Below, in pieces: positions 1 through 6,089 of a DNA stretch of 9,169 nt. Under the pieces are notes generated by a model. It had not been told where the DNA came from, searched no databases, and saw only the letters and a program-made list of their open reading frames with translations. The stretch covers positions 1-9,169 of the forward strand of contig CBFGSA010000113.1 in the NCBI GenBank assembly GCA_965651365.1. Reading direction: 5' to 3'. A program made the position numbers and the translations under genes. This DNA is from DASSBG01 sp965651365 (GTDB lineage: Bacteria; Pseudomonadota; Gammaproteobacteria; Xanthomonadales; Rhodanobacteraceae). The number at the start of each line of letters is the position of its first letter. Positions within the stretch are counted from its first letter, which is position 1.

Positions 1-1495
1 GCACGGCGACCAGCAGCACCAGATTGAACAACAGGGCCAGATCGGCGATCACGCCAAACAGCTTGTAGTAGATGATCATGAACAGCATCACCAGGCCCAG
101 ACCCAGCAGGATGGCACGGAAGCCCTTGTTGATGTTGTCCTGGCCCATGCTGGGACCGATCACGCTTTCGGACACGATCACCATCGGCGCGGCCAGCGAG
201 CCGGCCTTCAGCAGCAGCGCCAGCTCGGCCGCTTCCTTGGGGCTGTCCAGGCCGCTGGTCTGGAAGTTCTTGCCGAACACGCCGCGCACGGTGGCGTAGC
301 TGATCACCTCCTCGGTGACCTTGATGCTGCGCACTTCCTTGCCGTTGATCTTCTTGATCTCGGGCGTGCGCTCGACGAATACCACGGCCATCGGCTTGCC
401 GACATTGTCGCGGGTGAAGTCCAGCATCTTGCGCGCACCGGCCGCATTCAGGGTCACGTCGACCTTGGGCGAGCCGTCCTGCTGGTCAAAGCCGGAGGCG
501 GCGTCGACCAGCTCGTCACCGGTGACGATGACCTTTTTCTTCAACAGCACCGGTCGACCGTCGCGCATGTGGTAGAGCCGGTCCTGCGGCGGCACCTTGC
601 CGGTCCGTTCGGCTTCCAGCGGATTGCCGTCCGGATCGCCGGCGCGATATTCCAGGGTGGCGGTGGCACCGATGATTTTCTTGGCCTGGGCCGTGTCCTG
701 CACCCCGGCCAGCTCGACCACGATATGGTCCTCGCCCTGCTGCTGGATGATCGGCTCGGCAACGCCCAGCGCGTTGACGCGGTTGCGCAGCGTGCCCAGG
801 TTCTGCTGGATGGCTGACTCGGCAATGGCACGCATGCGCTCGGGCTTGATGCTCACGATCAGGTCATAGGTGCCGTTTTCTTCCGGCCCGTTCGTGATGT
901 CGACATCCTGCGAGCTTTGCATCACCGCATCGTAGGCCTTGTCGCGGTCAGCGTCGGAGGTCAGCAGTGCGTGAATCTTGCCATCACGCAGTTGTACGGA
1001 CTTGTAGCGGATGTTGGCATTGCGCAGCGCAACCCGCACGTCTTCCAGATAGCGCTGCTCCTGCTTCTGCACCACAGCCTGCTGGTCGACCTTCATCAGG
1101 AAGTGCACGCCGCCGCGCAGATCCAGACCCAGCGGCATGGCATTGGCGTGGATGTCGCGCAACCAGCCCGGCACGGTGGATGCCTGGTTCAGTGCTACCA
1201 CGTACTTGTCACCCAGGCCGTCGCGCAACACATCCGAGGCCTTGAGCTGCTGTTCGGCAGTCTCGTAGCGCGTCATCAGCAGGTCGTCGACGATCTTGAC
1301 GCTTTCGGCAGGGATCTTGTTGGAGTGCAGAATACTCTGCACCTTGTCCTTCAGCGCCTGGTCGATGGTGGCGCCGCGATTGGCGGAGATCTGCACCGCC
1401 GGCTGCGGCGGGAACAGGTTGGGCATGGCGTAAATCAGGCCAGCCGCCAGCACCACCAGTACCAGCCAGTATTTCCAGCGGGGAAATTCGTTCAT
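1..1495 (-). CDS. secD: Protein translocase subunit SecD (C-terminus cut by window start)
   Basis: SecD is an inner-membrane partner of SecYEG. With SecF and YajC it uses the proton-motive force to pull proteins through and release them on the periplasmic side. The 498 visible codons are continuous from the ATG at 1495. They show an N-terminal membrane helix (about residues 9-24), the signature GLDLRGG (123-129) opening the P1 periplasmic domain, LRNRVNALGVAEP (236-248), then LLKAGSLAAPM (428-438) and ESVIGPSMGQDNI (443-455) leading into the second and third membrane segments. The family is usually about 610-630 residues, so roughly 120 residues with the last helices lie off the window; secF would be expected next. 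The gene follows yajC after 22 bases and is probably cotranscribed with it. No strong Shine-Dalgarno is visible. No frameshift was found. Identification is very secure. Confidence 0.97.
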   Translation of the reverse strand, partial: MNEFPRWKYWLVLVVLAAGLIYAMPNLFPPQPAVQISANRGATIDQALKDKVQSILHSNKIPAESVKIVDDLLMTRYETAEQQLKASDVLRDGLGDKYVVALNQASTVPGWLRDIHANAMPLGLDLRGGVHFLMKVDQQAVVQKQEQRYLEDVRVALRNANIRYKSVQLRDGKIHALLTSDADRDKAYDAVMQSSQDVDITNGPEENGTYDLIVSIKPERMRAIAESAIQQNLGTLRNRVNALGVAEPIIQQQGEDHIVVELAGVQDTAQAKKIIGATATLEYRAGDPDGNPLEAERTGKVPPQDRLYHMRDGRPVLLKKKVIVTGDELVDAASGFDQQDGSPKVDVTLNAAGARKMLDFTRDNVGKPMAVVFVERTPEIKKINGKEVRSIKVTEEVISYATVRGVFGKNFQTSGLDSPKEAAELALLLKAGSLAAPMVIVSESVIGPSMGQDNINKGFRAILLGLGLVMLFMIIYYKLFGVIADLALLFNLVLLVAV

Positions 1496-1517
1496 GTCGC
1501 GGAGTCCGGCGAAGTGA

Positions 1518-1862
1518 TCAGGAGGACTTCAGGGTGCCCTTGGGCAGCACCTGGGAAATGGACTGCTTCTGCACCTTTAGCTTGACCTTGTCGGCCACTT
1601 CCACGGTGATGAAGTGCTCGCCGATATCATCCACACGCCCGGCCACGCCGCCATTGGTGATCACTTCGTCACCGCGCGACAACTGGCCCAGCATGGCCTT
1701 GTGCTCCTTCATGCGCTTCTGCTGCGGCCGGATCAGCATGAAATAGAACACGCCGAACAGTACCACCAGAAATAGGATGTTCATCATGCCGAAACCACCG
1801 GCGCCGGCAGGCGCGGCGCCACCGGCAGTCTGCGCGTGCGCGCTGGAAATCAGGAAATCCAT
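1518..1862 (-). CDS. yajC: Sec translocon accessory subunit YajC
   Basis: This small single-span inner-membrane protein associates with SecDF. Its 114 residues match the family length of about 110. After a short Ala/Gly-rich N-terminus comes a hydrophobic helix (about 27-44), then the characteristic cytoplasmic stretch RPQQKRMKEH (45-54) and a basic domain with the family pattern LSRGDEVITNGGVAG (61-75). The N-terminal MDFLISSAHAQ resembles a cleavable signal, but in this family the segment is normally short and the later helix anchors the protein. A purine-rich GAGAG lies about 9 bases before the ATG. It is flanked by tgt (112 bases upstream) and secD (22 bases downstream), the usual tgt-yajC-secD-secF order. 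A separate promoter candidate lies in the tgt-yajC gap. Confidence 0.96.
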   Translation of the reverse strand: MDFLISSAHAQTAGGAAPAGAGGFGMMNILFLVVLFGVFYFMLIRPQQKRMKEHKAMLGQLSRGDEVITNGGVAGRVDDIGEHFITVEVADKVKLKVQKQSISQVLPKGTLKSS

Positions 1863-1890
1863 GCTTGGCTCTCTTGCAGGTCGAAATGGA

Positions 1891-1912
1891 GGACGCGCCC
1901 ATCTCCGCGTCC
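1891..1912 (-). promoter_or_regulatory. Possible stem-loop in the yajC leader
   Basis: A perfect 7-base inverted repeat, GGACGCG / CGCGTCC, encloses 8 bases. It lies between the extended -10 candidate and the yajC start, so it would sit in the 5' untranslated RNA. It has no U-tract, so it is not a standard terminator. A role in translation or mRNA stability is only a guess. Confidence 0.3.
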
Positions 1913-1924
1913 AAAAGGCGAAGG

Positions 1925-1933
1925 ATTATGCCA
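1925..1933 (-). promoter_or_regulatory. Extended -10 promoter candidate for yajC-secD
   Basis: The minus strand reads TGGCATAAT, a TGn motif directly before a hexamer matching TATAAT at five of six positions. I find no good -35 hexamer 16-18 bases upstream, which is typical of extended -10 promoters. It would give a leader of roughly 55 bases for yajC. yajC-secD could therefore be expressed independently of tgt. Confidence 0.42.
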
Positions 1934-1941
1934 CGACCGCG

Positions 1942-1970
1942 CTGCGGCTGCATCGTCACGATGCAGGCAG
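1942..1970. repeat. Long palindrome between tgt and yajC
   Basis: The core CTGCATCGTCACGATGCAG (1948-1966) is a perfect dyad with 9-base arms around one central base. Outside it, after a 2-base bulge on one side, CTGC (1942-1945) pairs with GCAG (1967-1970), giving about 13 paired bases. It starts a few bases after the tgt stop and overlaps where the -35 region of the yajC promoter would be. It could be an operator or a 3' hairpin of the tgt transcript. No U-run follows on the minus strand, so a classical intrinsic terminator is unlikely. Confidence 0.45.
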
Positions 1971-1974
1971 GGGC

Positions 1975-3096
1975 TCAGTTCTTGCCGCGACCCATCCGCA
2001 GCCGTTCCTCGAACATGGAGACAAAATCGTCCAATGCAAGTTCTTCGATCGCCCGGCGCAAGTCCGCCATCAGGCGCTGGTAGTGGCGCAGATTGTGGAT
2101 CGTGGCCAGTTGGCAGCCCAGAATCTCGTTGCAGCGGTCCAGATGGCGCAGGTAGGCCCGGCTGAACCCCCGGCTGCAGGTGTAGCAGTCGCAGCCTTCC
2201 TCGATCACTCGCGTGTCGCGGGCAAAGCGGGCATTGCGAATGCGCAAGGTGCCGTGGGCCGTGAACAGGAAGCCGTTGCGTGCATTGCGGGTCGGCATCA
2301 CGCAGTCGAACATGTCGATGCCGCGACATACGGCAGCCACGATGTCCTCGGGCCGACCGACCCCCATCAGATAGCGGGGCTTGTCATCCGGCAAAAGCGG
2401 CACCGTGAAATCCAGCATCCGCTTGCGCTCGTCCTCCGGCTCGCCCACCGCCAGACCACCGACGGCGTAGCCGTCAAAGCCGAGCTCGACCAGACCCGCC
2501 GCCGAGCGGCGCCGCAGGTCCTCGTGTACCCCGCCCTGCACGATGCCGAACAGATTGTTCGGATTTCCCTGCTCATCGAAAGCTCGGCGCGAGCGGTCGG
2601 CCCAGCGCAGCGACAGCTCCATCGATTCGCGCGCTTCGGTTTCCGTGGCCGGATACGGCGTGCACTCATCGAAAATCATTGCCACATCCGAATCCAGCAC
2701 GGTCTGGATGCGCATGGATTCCTCCGGGGACAGAAACACCTTGGAGCCGTCGACCGGCGAGGCAAAGGCCACGCCCTGCTCGCTGATCTTGCGCTTGTGT
2801 GCCAGCGAAAACACCTGGAAACCGCCCGAATCGGTGAGGATCGGACCGTCCCAGCCGCAGAAGCGGTGCAGGCCACCGAATTCGCCGATCACATCCAGCC
2901 CGGGTCGCAGCCACAGGTGAAAAGTGTTGCCCAGGATCATCTGTGCGCCAATGTCACCCAGATCGTGCGGTGTCATGGCCTTGACCGTGCCGTAGGTGCC
3001 CACGGGCATGAAGGCTGGCGTGTCGACACTGCCGCGGGCAAAGTCGATCCGCCCGCGCCGCGCCGCGCCGTCGCGGGCGCTGATTTGGAATGTCAT
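1975..3096 (-). CDS. tgt: Queuine/preQ1 tRNA-guanine transglycosylase
   Basis: Tgt swaps the wobble guanine-34 of tRNAs for Asp, Asn, His and Tyr for the queuosine precursor preQ1 by a covalent ping-pong mechanism in the cytoplasm. The 373-residue protein matches the roughly 375 of E. coli and is colinear with it. Visible features include RRGRIDFARG (13-22), ILTDSGGFQVFS (86-97) with general acid/base Asp89, GGLAVGE (213-219), the nucleophile Asp264 in MFDCVMPTRNARNG (262-275), and the zinc ligands Cys302, Cys304, Cys307 and His334. The open frame extends upstream to an ATG at 3213, but I chose the ATG at 3096: MTFQIS aligns with the E. coli N-terminus, and a promoter candidate lies between the two starts. 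An in-frame ATG at 3105 is an alternative. yajC and secD lie downstream. queA, often the upstream neighbour, is absent. Confidence 0.97.
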   Translation of the reverse strand: MTFQISARDGAARRGRIDFARGSVDTPAFMPVGTYGTVKAMTPHDLGDIGAQMILGNTFHLWLRPGLDVIGEFGGLHRFCGWDGPILTDSGGFQVFSLAHKRKISEQGVAFASPVDGSKVFLSPEESMRIQTVLDSDVAMIFDECTPYPATETEARESMELSLRWADRSRRAFDEQGNPNNLFGIVQGGVHEDLRRRSAAGLVELGFDGYAVGGLAVGEPEDERKRMLDFTVPLLPDDKPRYLMGVGRPEDIVAAVCRGIDMFDCVMPTRNARNGFLFTAHGTLRIRNARFARDTRVIEEGCDCYTCSRGFSRAYLRHLDRCNEILGCQLATIHNLRHYQRLMADLRRAIEELALDDFVSMFEERLRMGRGKN

Positions 3097-3111
3097 GGTT
3101 CCCATCGGTGC

Positions 3112-3140
3112 ATTATCGCGGCGCGGCGGCGCAGCGTCAC
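3112..3140 (-). promoter_or_regulatory. Promoter candidate for tgt
   Basis: On the minus strand GTGACG (3140-3135; four of six matches to TTGACA) is separated by 17 bases from GATAAT (3117-3112; five of six matches to TATAAT). Transcription would start near 3105. That leaves a leader of only about 9 bases before the chosen tgt ATG at 3096, or none at all if the ATG at 3105 is used. It rules out the far-upstream in-frame ATG at 3213 for this transcript. Confidence 0.5.
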
Positions 3141-3253
3141 CTTGCCTGCCGGTGGACGGTGAACCCATCTGCTCGGTCATCCCGGAATCGCGAAGCAATA
3201 TCCGGAACAACAAGGCCTACAGGCCACTGTCCGGGAAGCGGGTCACGCACCCC

Positions 3254-4432
3254 TCAAGCCACGTGCTGCGCGAAGCTGTCTGCCTTGCCGTCCCACGGCT
3301 CGAAATAGCTGCGCGATGGGCGCGCCACGGAGTGTTGCGGGGTGCGCCGTGCCATCTTCAGCGCATTATGGCCGTCAAGCCAGAGCGACGTCAGATTCGT
3401 CACCCGTTCATCCCGACACAACAAGGCATGAGTGCCGCTGTCCGCAAAAGCCGCCAGTGTCACGCCGCGGACGGCCGCGCTCATGAAATGCACGCGTCCA
3501 TCCCCATGTGCGTCACTGACAGCATGCGCAAAGTCGAACCAGTTGGGGTTGCGGACATTGTCCGTTTGCACCGGCAACTGGCGCCGTGTCGGAATGCCTG
3601 CGCCGCACAGCACCAGCACCTTGTCGGCATGACGCGCCATCGCCGCGTCGGTCAGTACCGGTGCGTCACTGACACCGCCATAGCGTGCCGACCCGCCGCG
3701 CACAAAGGCTTCGGCATCGGCCAGAAAGCGGCTCTGGAACTGACCGCCATCACGCACATTGGCCTGCCAGCTGGCAGCATCAAAAAGGTCCACCACGGCA
3801 CCACCGGGGCCTACTGCCGCGCCCGGCCATGATGGCGTCATCTGGTACACCGAGGGAAAACTGCGGGCGATGGTACGGTAATCCTCGTCGGTACCGAACC
3901 AGCCATCCTTTTCCCCCACCACCAGCGCATAGGGTGCCCCGATCGCTCCGCGAAATGGCGGCGCAATGAACACCGTCCGGCCGACGCCGTCGAATGGATT
4001 GCGCCGGTTGCGCAGGCCCAGAGCCGAGCGCAGCAGCAAGCCGCCCATCGAGTGCGTGATGAACTTCAGCTCCGGCGTGCGCCCGGCTGCCTGCTCGCGA
4101 CCTGCGAGAACATCCATGGCCCGCACCAGGCGTGCCGCCGACAGTTCCAGCGGCTTGCGCCAGTCGTAGCTGAAGGTGTACAGCGGCTCGGGCTGCTTCC
4201 ACTGGCGCAGCTTGGCGATCATCGCACCATAGGCGTAATGAATCAGGCGGCCCGGCCGCATCCAGTGCCCGTCGGCCGCGTCGTAACGACCTCCGGCCAA
4301 GGCGAAGTCGTGCGGATTCTCGACCAGATCCCCGACCACCATGTCCTCGATCGACCAGCGCCGCGGCCAGTCCAGCGGATAGCTGTCGATCAGCTCCGAG
4401 CCCTTGATGCCGGGAATGAAGACAATGGCCAT
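3254..4432 (-). CDS. LCAT-like alpha/beta hydrolase (lipase/acyltransferase family)
   Basis: This 392-residue protein has the layout of lecithin:cholesterol acyltransferase-like hydrolases: an N-terminal strand with FIPGIKGSEL (5-14), YDWRKPLE (89-96), the nucleophile elbow FITHSMGGLL (124-133) with Ser128, then HGDGRVHFMSA (309-319) and SGTHALL (332-338). Ser128, Asp311 and His335 are my inferred catalytic triad. The family cleaves or transfers acyl chains of lipids; the substrate here cannot be told. No signal peptide or membrane helix is visible, and an in-frame TAG five codons before the ATG rules out a longer N-terminus from a standard upstream start, so a cytoplasmic location is likely. 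It lies 62 bases after gap and 157 bases before the tgt start, all on one strand. The Shine-Dalgarno is weak. The fold and family call are good; a specific activity is unassigned. Confidence 0.88.
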   Translation of the reverse strand: MAIVFIPGIKGSELIDSYPLDWPRRWSIEDMVVGDLVENPHDFALAGGRYDAADGHWMRPGRLIHYAYGAMIAKLRQWKQPEPLYTFSYDWRKPLELSAARLVRAMDVLAGREQAAGRTPELKFITHSMGGLLLRSALGLRNRRNPFDGVGRTVFIAPPFRGAIGAPYALVVGEKDGWFGTDEDYRTIARSFPSVYQMTPSWPGAAVGPGGAVVDLFDAASWQANVRDGGQFQSRFLADAEAFVRGGSARYGGVSDAPVLTDAAMARHADKVLVLCGAGIPTRRQLPVQTDNVRNPNWFDFAHAVSDAHGDGRVHFMSAAVRGVTLAAFADSGTHALLCRDERVTNLTSLWLDGHNALKMARRTPQHSVARPSRSYFEPWDGKADSFAQHVA

Positions 4433-4494
4433 TGCTGTGATCCGCTATTCCCGCTGTCGAAGCTCCATTGTAACCAGCGCCGGGGTAGCGCAGA

Positions 4495-5505
4495 TCACGC
4501 AGCCGCCATCAGCGCGCGGGTCATGTCCAGCATGCGGTTGGAAAATCCCCACTCGTTGTCGTACCAGGCGATCACCTTGACCAGGGTCTTGCCCATGACC
4601 CGGGTCTGGGTGGCATCGTAGGTGCACGAAGCGGGGTTGTGATTGAAATCCACCGACACCAGCGGTTCGGTATTGACCGCCATCACGCCCTTCATCGGAC
4701 CCTCGGCAGCCTCGCGAATGGCGGCATCGATGGCCTCGTTGCTGGTTTCGCGCGCTGCAACAAAGCTCAGATCGACCGCCGATACGTTGATCGTGGGCAC
4801 GCGCATGGAAAAGCCGTCCAGTTTGCCGTCCAGCTCCGGCAGCACCAGCCCCACGGCCACGGCGGCACCGGTCCTGGTTGGAATCTGGCTCATCGTGGCA
4901 CTGCGCGCCCGGCGCAGGTCCTTGTGATACACGTCGGTCAGCACCTGGTCGTTGGTGTAGGCGTGGATGGTGGTCATCAGCCCGTGCACGATGCCAATCT
5001 TCTGGTGCAGCACCTTGGCCAGCGGCGCCAGGCAGTTGGTGGTGCAACTGGCATTGGAAATGATGGTGTGCGAGGCGCTGAGCTGATCGTGATTGACGCC
5101 GTACACGAAAGTACCATCGACGTCCGCGCCCGGCGCCGAAATAATCACCTTCTTCGCGCCAGCATCGATATGCGCCTTGGCCTTGTCGCGGCTGGTGAAC
5201 AGACCGGTCGACTCGATCACCACGTCCACGCCCAGGTCACCCCAGGGCAGCCTGGCCGGATCGCGCTCGGCGCACACCTTGATGCGATCGCCATTGACTA
5301 TTAGGTCGCCACCTTCCACCTTGACCTCGCCGGGGAAGCGCCCGTGCGCCGTGTCATGCCGGGTCAGGTGTGCATTGGTGTCGGCATCACCAAGATCATT
5401 GATTGCGACCACCTGGATCTCGTCCGCACGATCCGACTCGTACAGTGCGCGCAGAATGTTGCGACCGATCCGGCCGTACCCGTTGATGGCAATCTTGATG
5501 GCCAT
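4495..5505 (-). CDS. gap: Type I glyceraldehyde-3-phosphate dehydrogenase
   Basis: This cytoplasmic tetrameric enzyme of glycolysis and gluconeogenesis converts glyceraldehyde 3-phosphate, NAD+ and phosphate to 1,3-bisphosphoglycerate. The 336 residues are the usual length. It shows the Rossmann motif INGYGRIGR (7-15), VAIND (33-37) with Asp37 placed to bind the adenosine ribose and favour NAD+, the active-site block SNASCTTNCLAP (150-161) with catalytic Cys154, His181 in TTIHAYT, MRVPTINVS (234-242), and the C-terminal WYDNEWGFSNRMLD (314-327). Val192-Tyr193 occupy the place of the Leu-Pro pair of strictly NAD-dependent Bacillus enzymes, so cofactor choice is not fully fixed by sequence. The overall look is closest to the Neisseria/betaproteobacterial branch that also neighbours Epd, but HAYTNDQ is typical of GAPDH. 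AGAGGA lies 9 bases before the ATG, a good Shine-Dalgarno. Confidence 0.97.
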   Translation of the reverse strand: MAIKIAINGYGRIGRNILRALYESDRADEIQVVAINDLGDADTNAHLTRHDTAHGRFPGEVKVEGGDLIVNGDRIKVCAERDPARLPWGDLGVDVVIESTGLFTSRDKAKAHIDAGAKKVIISAPGADVDGTFVYGVNHDQLSASHTIISNASCTTNCLAPLAKVLHQKIGIVHGLMTTIHAYTNDQVLTDVYHKDLRRARSATMSQIPTRTGAAVAVGLVLPELDGKLDGFSMRVPTINVSAVDLSFVAARETSNEAIDAAIREAAEGPMKGVMAVNTEPLVSVDFNHNPASCTYDATQTRVMGKTLVKVIAWYDNEWGFSNRMLDMTRALMAAA

Positions 5506-5567
5506 GAAGCAGCGTCCTCTGTCAGTAGATGAAACCGGAACGCGCCGTGCGCTCCGTCGAATCAGTC

Positions 5568-5573
5568 ATTCTA
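5568..5573 (-). promoter_or_regulatory. Possible -10 element for gap
   Basis: TAGAAT on the minus strand matches TATAAT at five of six positions and lies about 62 bases before the gap ATG, between the ArsR-family gene and gap. No acceptable -35 hexamer is found at 16-18 bases. gap may alternatively be read from the regulator's promoter, since no U-tailed terminator is seen between the two genes. Confidence 0.33.
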
Positions 5574-5606
5574 CCCGATGTGCCGCCGACCGGCCGGATG
5601 CCAGGC

Positions 5607-5912
5607 TCAGAAATAGATGTCGTTCAAGGCGCTCATGATGAGTTGCGCCGGTCCGCTTGCCAGCGAGTACAGAACCGCGTTGGCCTCCCTGCGGGACAAC
5701 ACCAGCCCTTCCTCCCGCAGGCGGGCCAGATGCTGGGAAAGGGCCGACTGACTGACTTCCGGCAGATGCTCATTGATCTGCGACGCGCTCAGTTCGCACA
5801 CCGTCAACAGACGCAGCATTTGCAGCCGACGCGGATTGGCCAGTGCCTTGAGCACACTGGTCGCCTGCTCGGTTCGCTGTTGCACATCCACTTGCAAGGC
5901 AAGTTCCTGCAT
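5607..5912 (-). CDS. ArsR/SmtB-family winged-helix repressor (YgaV/BigR-like)
   Basis: This 101-residue DNA-binding protein has the ArsR layout: LKALANPRRLQMLRLL (21-36), a helix-turn-helix with VSQSALSQHLARLREEGLV (53-71), and the wing RREANAVLYSLA (74-85). It lines up with E. coli YgaV and, more loosely, BigR, which sense sulfide or persulfide through two cysteines. Here the first is Arg34 and the second is replaced by the terminal Phe101. The only cysteine, Cys39 in TVCELS, is at the position of one cysteine in the ArsR CVC metal site. Neither the canonical thiol switch nor a CxC metal site is therefore present, and the ligand is unknown. The gene lies upstream of gap on the same strand and divergent from pyk. 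Its promoter overlaps an inverted repeat, so autorepression is likely. Control of gap or pyk is possible but only inferred. Confidence 0.9.
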   Translation of the reverse strand: MQELALQVDVQQRTEQATSVLKALANPRRLQMLRLLTVCELSASQINEHLPEVSQSALSQHLARLREEGLVLSRREANAVLYSLASGPAQLIMSALNDIYF

Positions 5913-5960
5913 CGTCGTACAGCACTCCCACAGTCAGATCAAGCAAACCCCCAGCGGCCC

Positions 5961-5989
5961 TGTATAGCAAAACTGCACCGCCCGCTCAA
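5961..5989 (-). promoter_or_regulatory. Extended -10 promoter for the ArsR-family gene
   Basis: On the minus strand TTGAGC (5989-5984) is followed by exactly 17 bases and TATACA (5966-5961). The spacer ends in TGC, making an extended -10 (TGCTATACA). The start of transcription would be near 5954, giving a leader of about 40 bases. This is one of the best sigma-70-type promoters in the window. Its -35 hexamer lies almost wholly inside the adjacent dyad. Confidence 0.6.
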
Positions 5990-6011
5990 GCATGCCTTGA
6001 GTCTTGTCAAG
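5985..6011. promoter_or_regulatory. Probable operator of the ArsR-family repressor
   Basis: CTCAAG-CATGC-CTTGAG (5985-6001) is a perfect inverted repeat with 6-base arms and a 5-base centre. A second small dyad, CTTG-T-CAAG (6003-6011), follows one base later, so the CTTGA/TCAAG half-site recurs. The first dyad covers the -35 of the regulator's promoter, the position expected for autorepression. It lies between two divergent genes, so it could also affect pyk. Binding by this protein is inferred from location only. Confidence 0.45.
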
Positions 6012-6089
6012 TGCCAATTGGCCCCGCATGGCCGCTGCTTGGTGTCAACCAGGACCGCCGCGCCGCGAGGTTTGTGATAGGTTTCGGCA

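Noticed and set aside
917..1585. 222-codon plus-strand open frame opposite secD
   Set aside because: Antisense to secD, whose minus-strand frame is continuous and carries all family motifs; the plus frame has none.
1777..3162. 461-codon open frame on the plus strand opposite tgt and yajC
   Set aside because: It is antisense to two certain genes. Its composition (rich in His, Gln, Ala, Arg) is that of a GC-rich shadow frame, and no domain is recognisable.
3097..3213. N-terminal extension of tgt to the ATG at 3213
   Set aside because: The extra 39 residues have no counterpart in E. coli Tgt, and a promoter candidate lies inside this stretch.
3181..3235. Possible terminator after the LCAT-like hydrolase (CCCGGA/TCCGGG arms with an inner GGCC-TACA-GGCC hairpin, T-rich on the minus strand)
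   Set aside because: The inner stem is only 4 bases and the outer arms are 43 bases apart. The following TTGTTGTT is not a true U-run, so I could not support it.
4433..4494. TACAAT -10-like box on the minus strand before the hydrolase
   Set aside because: No -35 hexamer of quality lies at 16-18 bases, and the extended TGn motif is absent. The gene may simply be cotranscribed with gap.
6013..6089. Plus-strand promoter for pyk
   Set aside because: Candidates such as GATAGG (6076-6081) match TATAAT poorly, lack a -35, and would lie too close to the ATG. No convincing promoter could be named.
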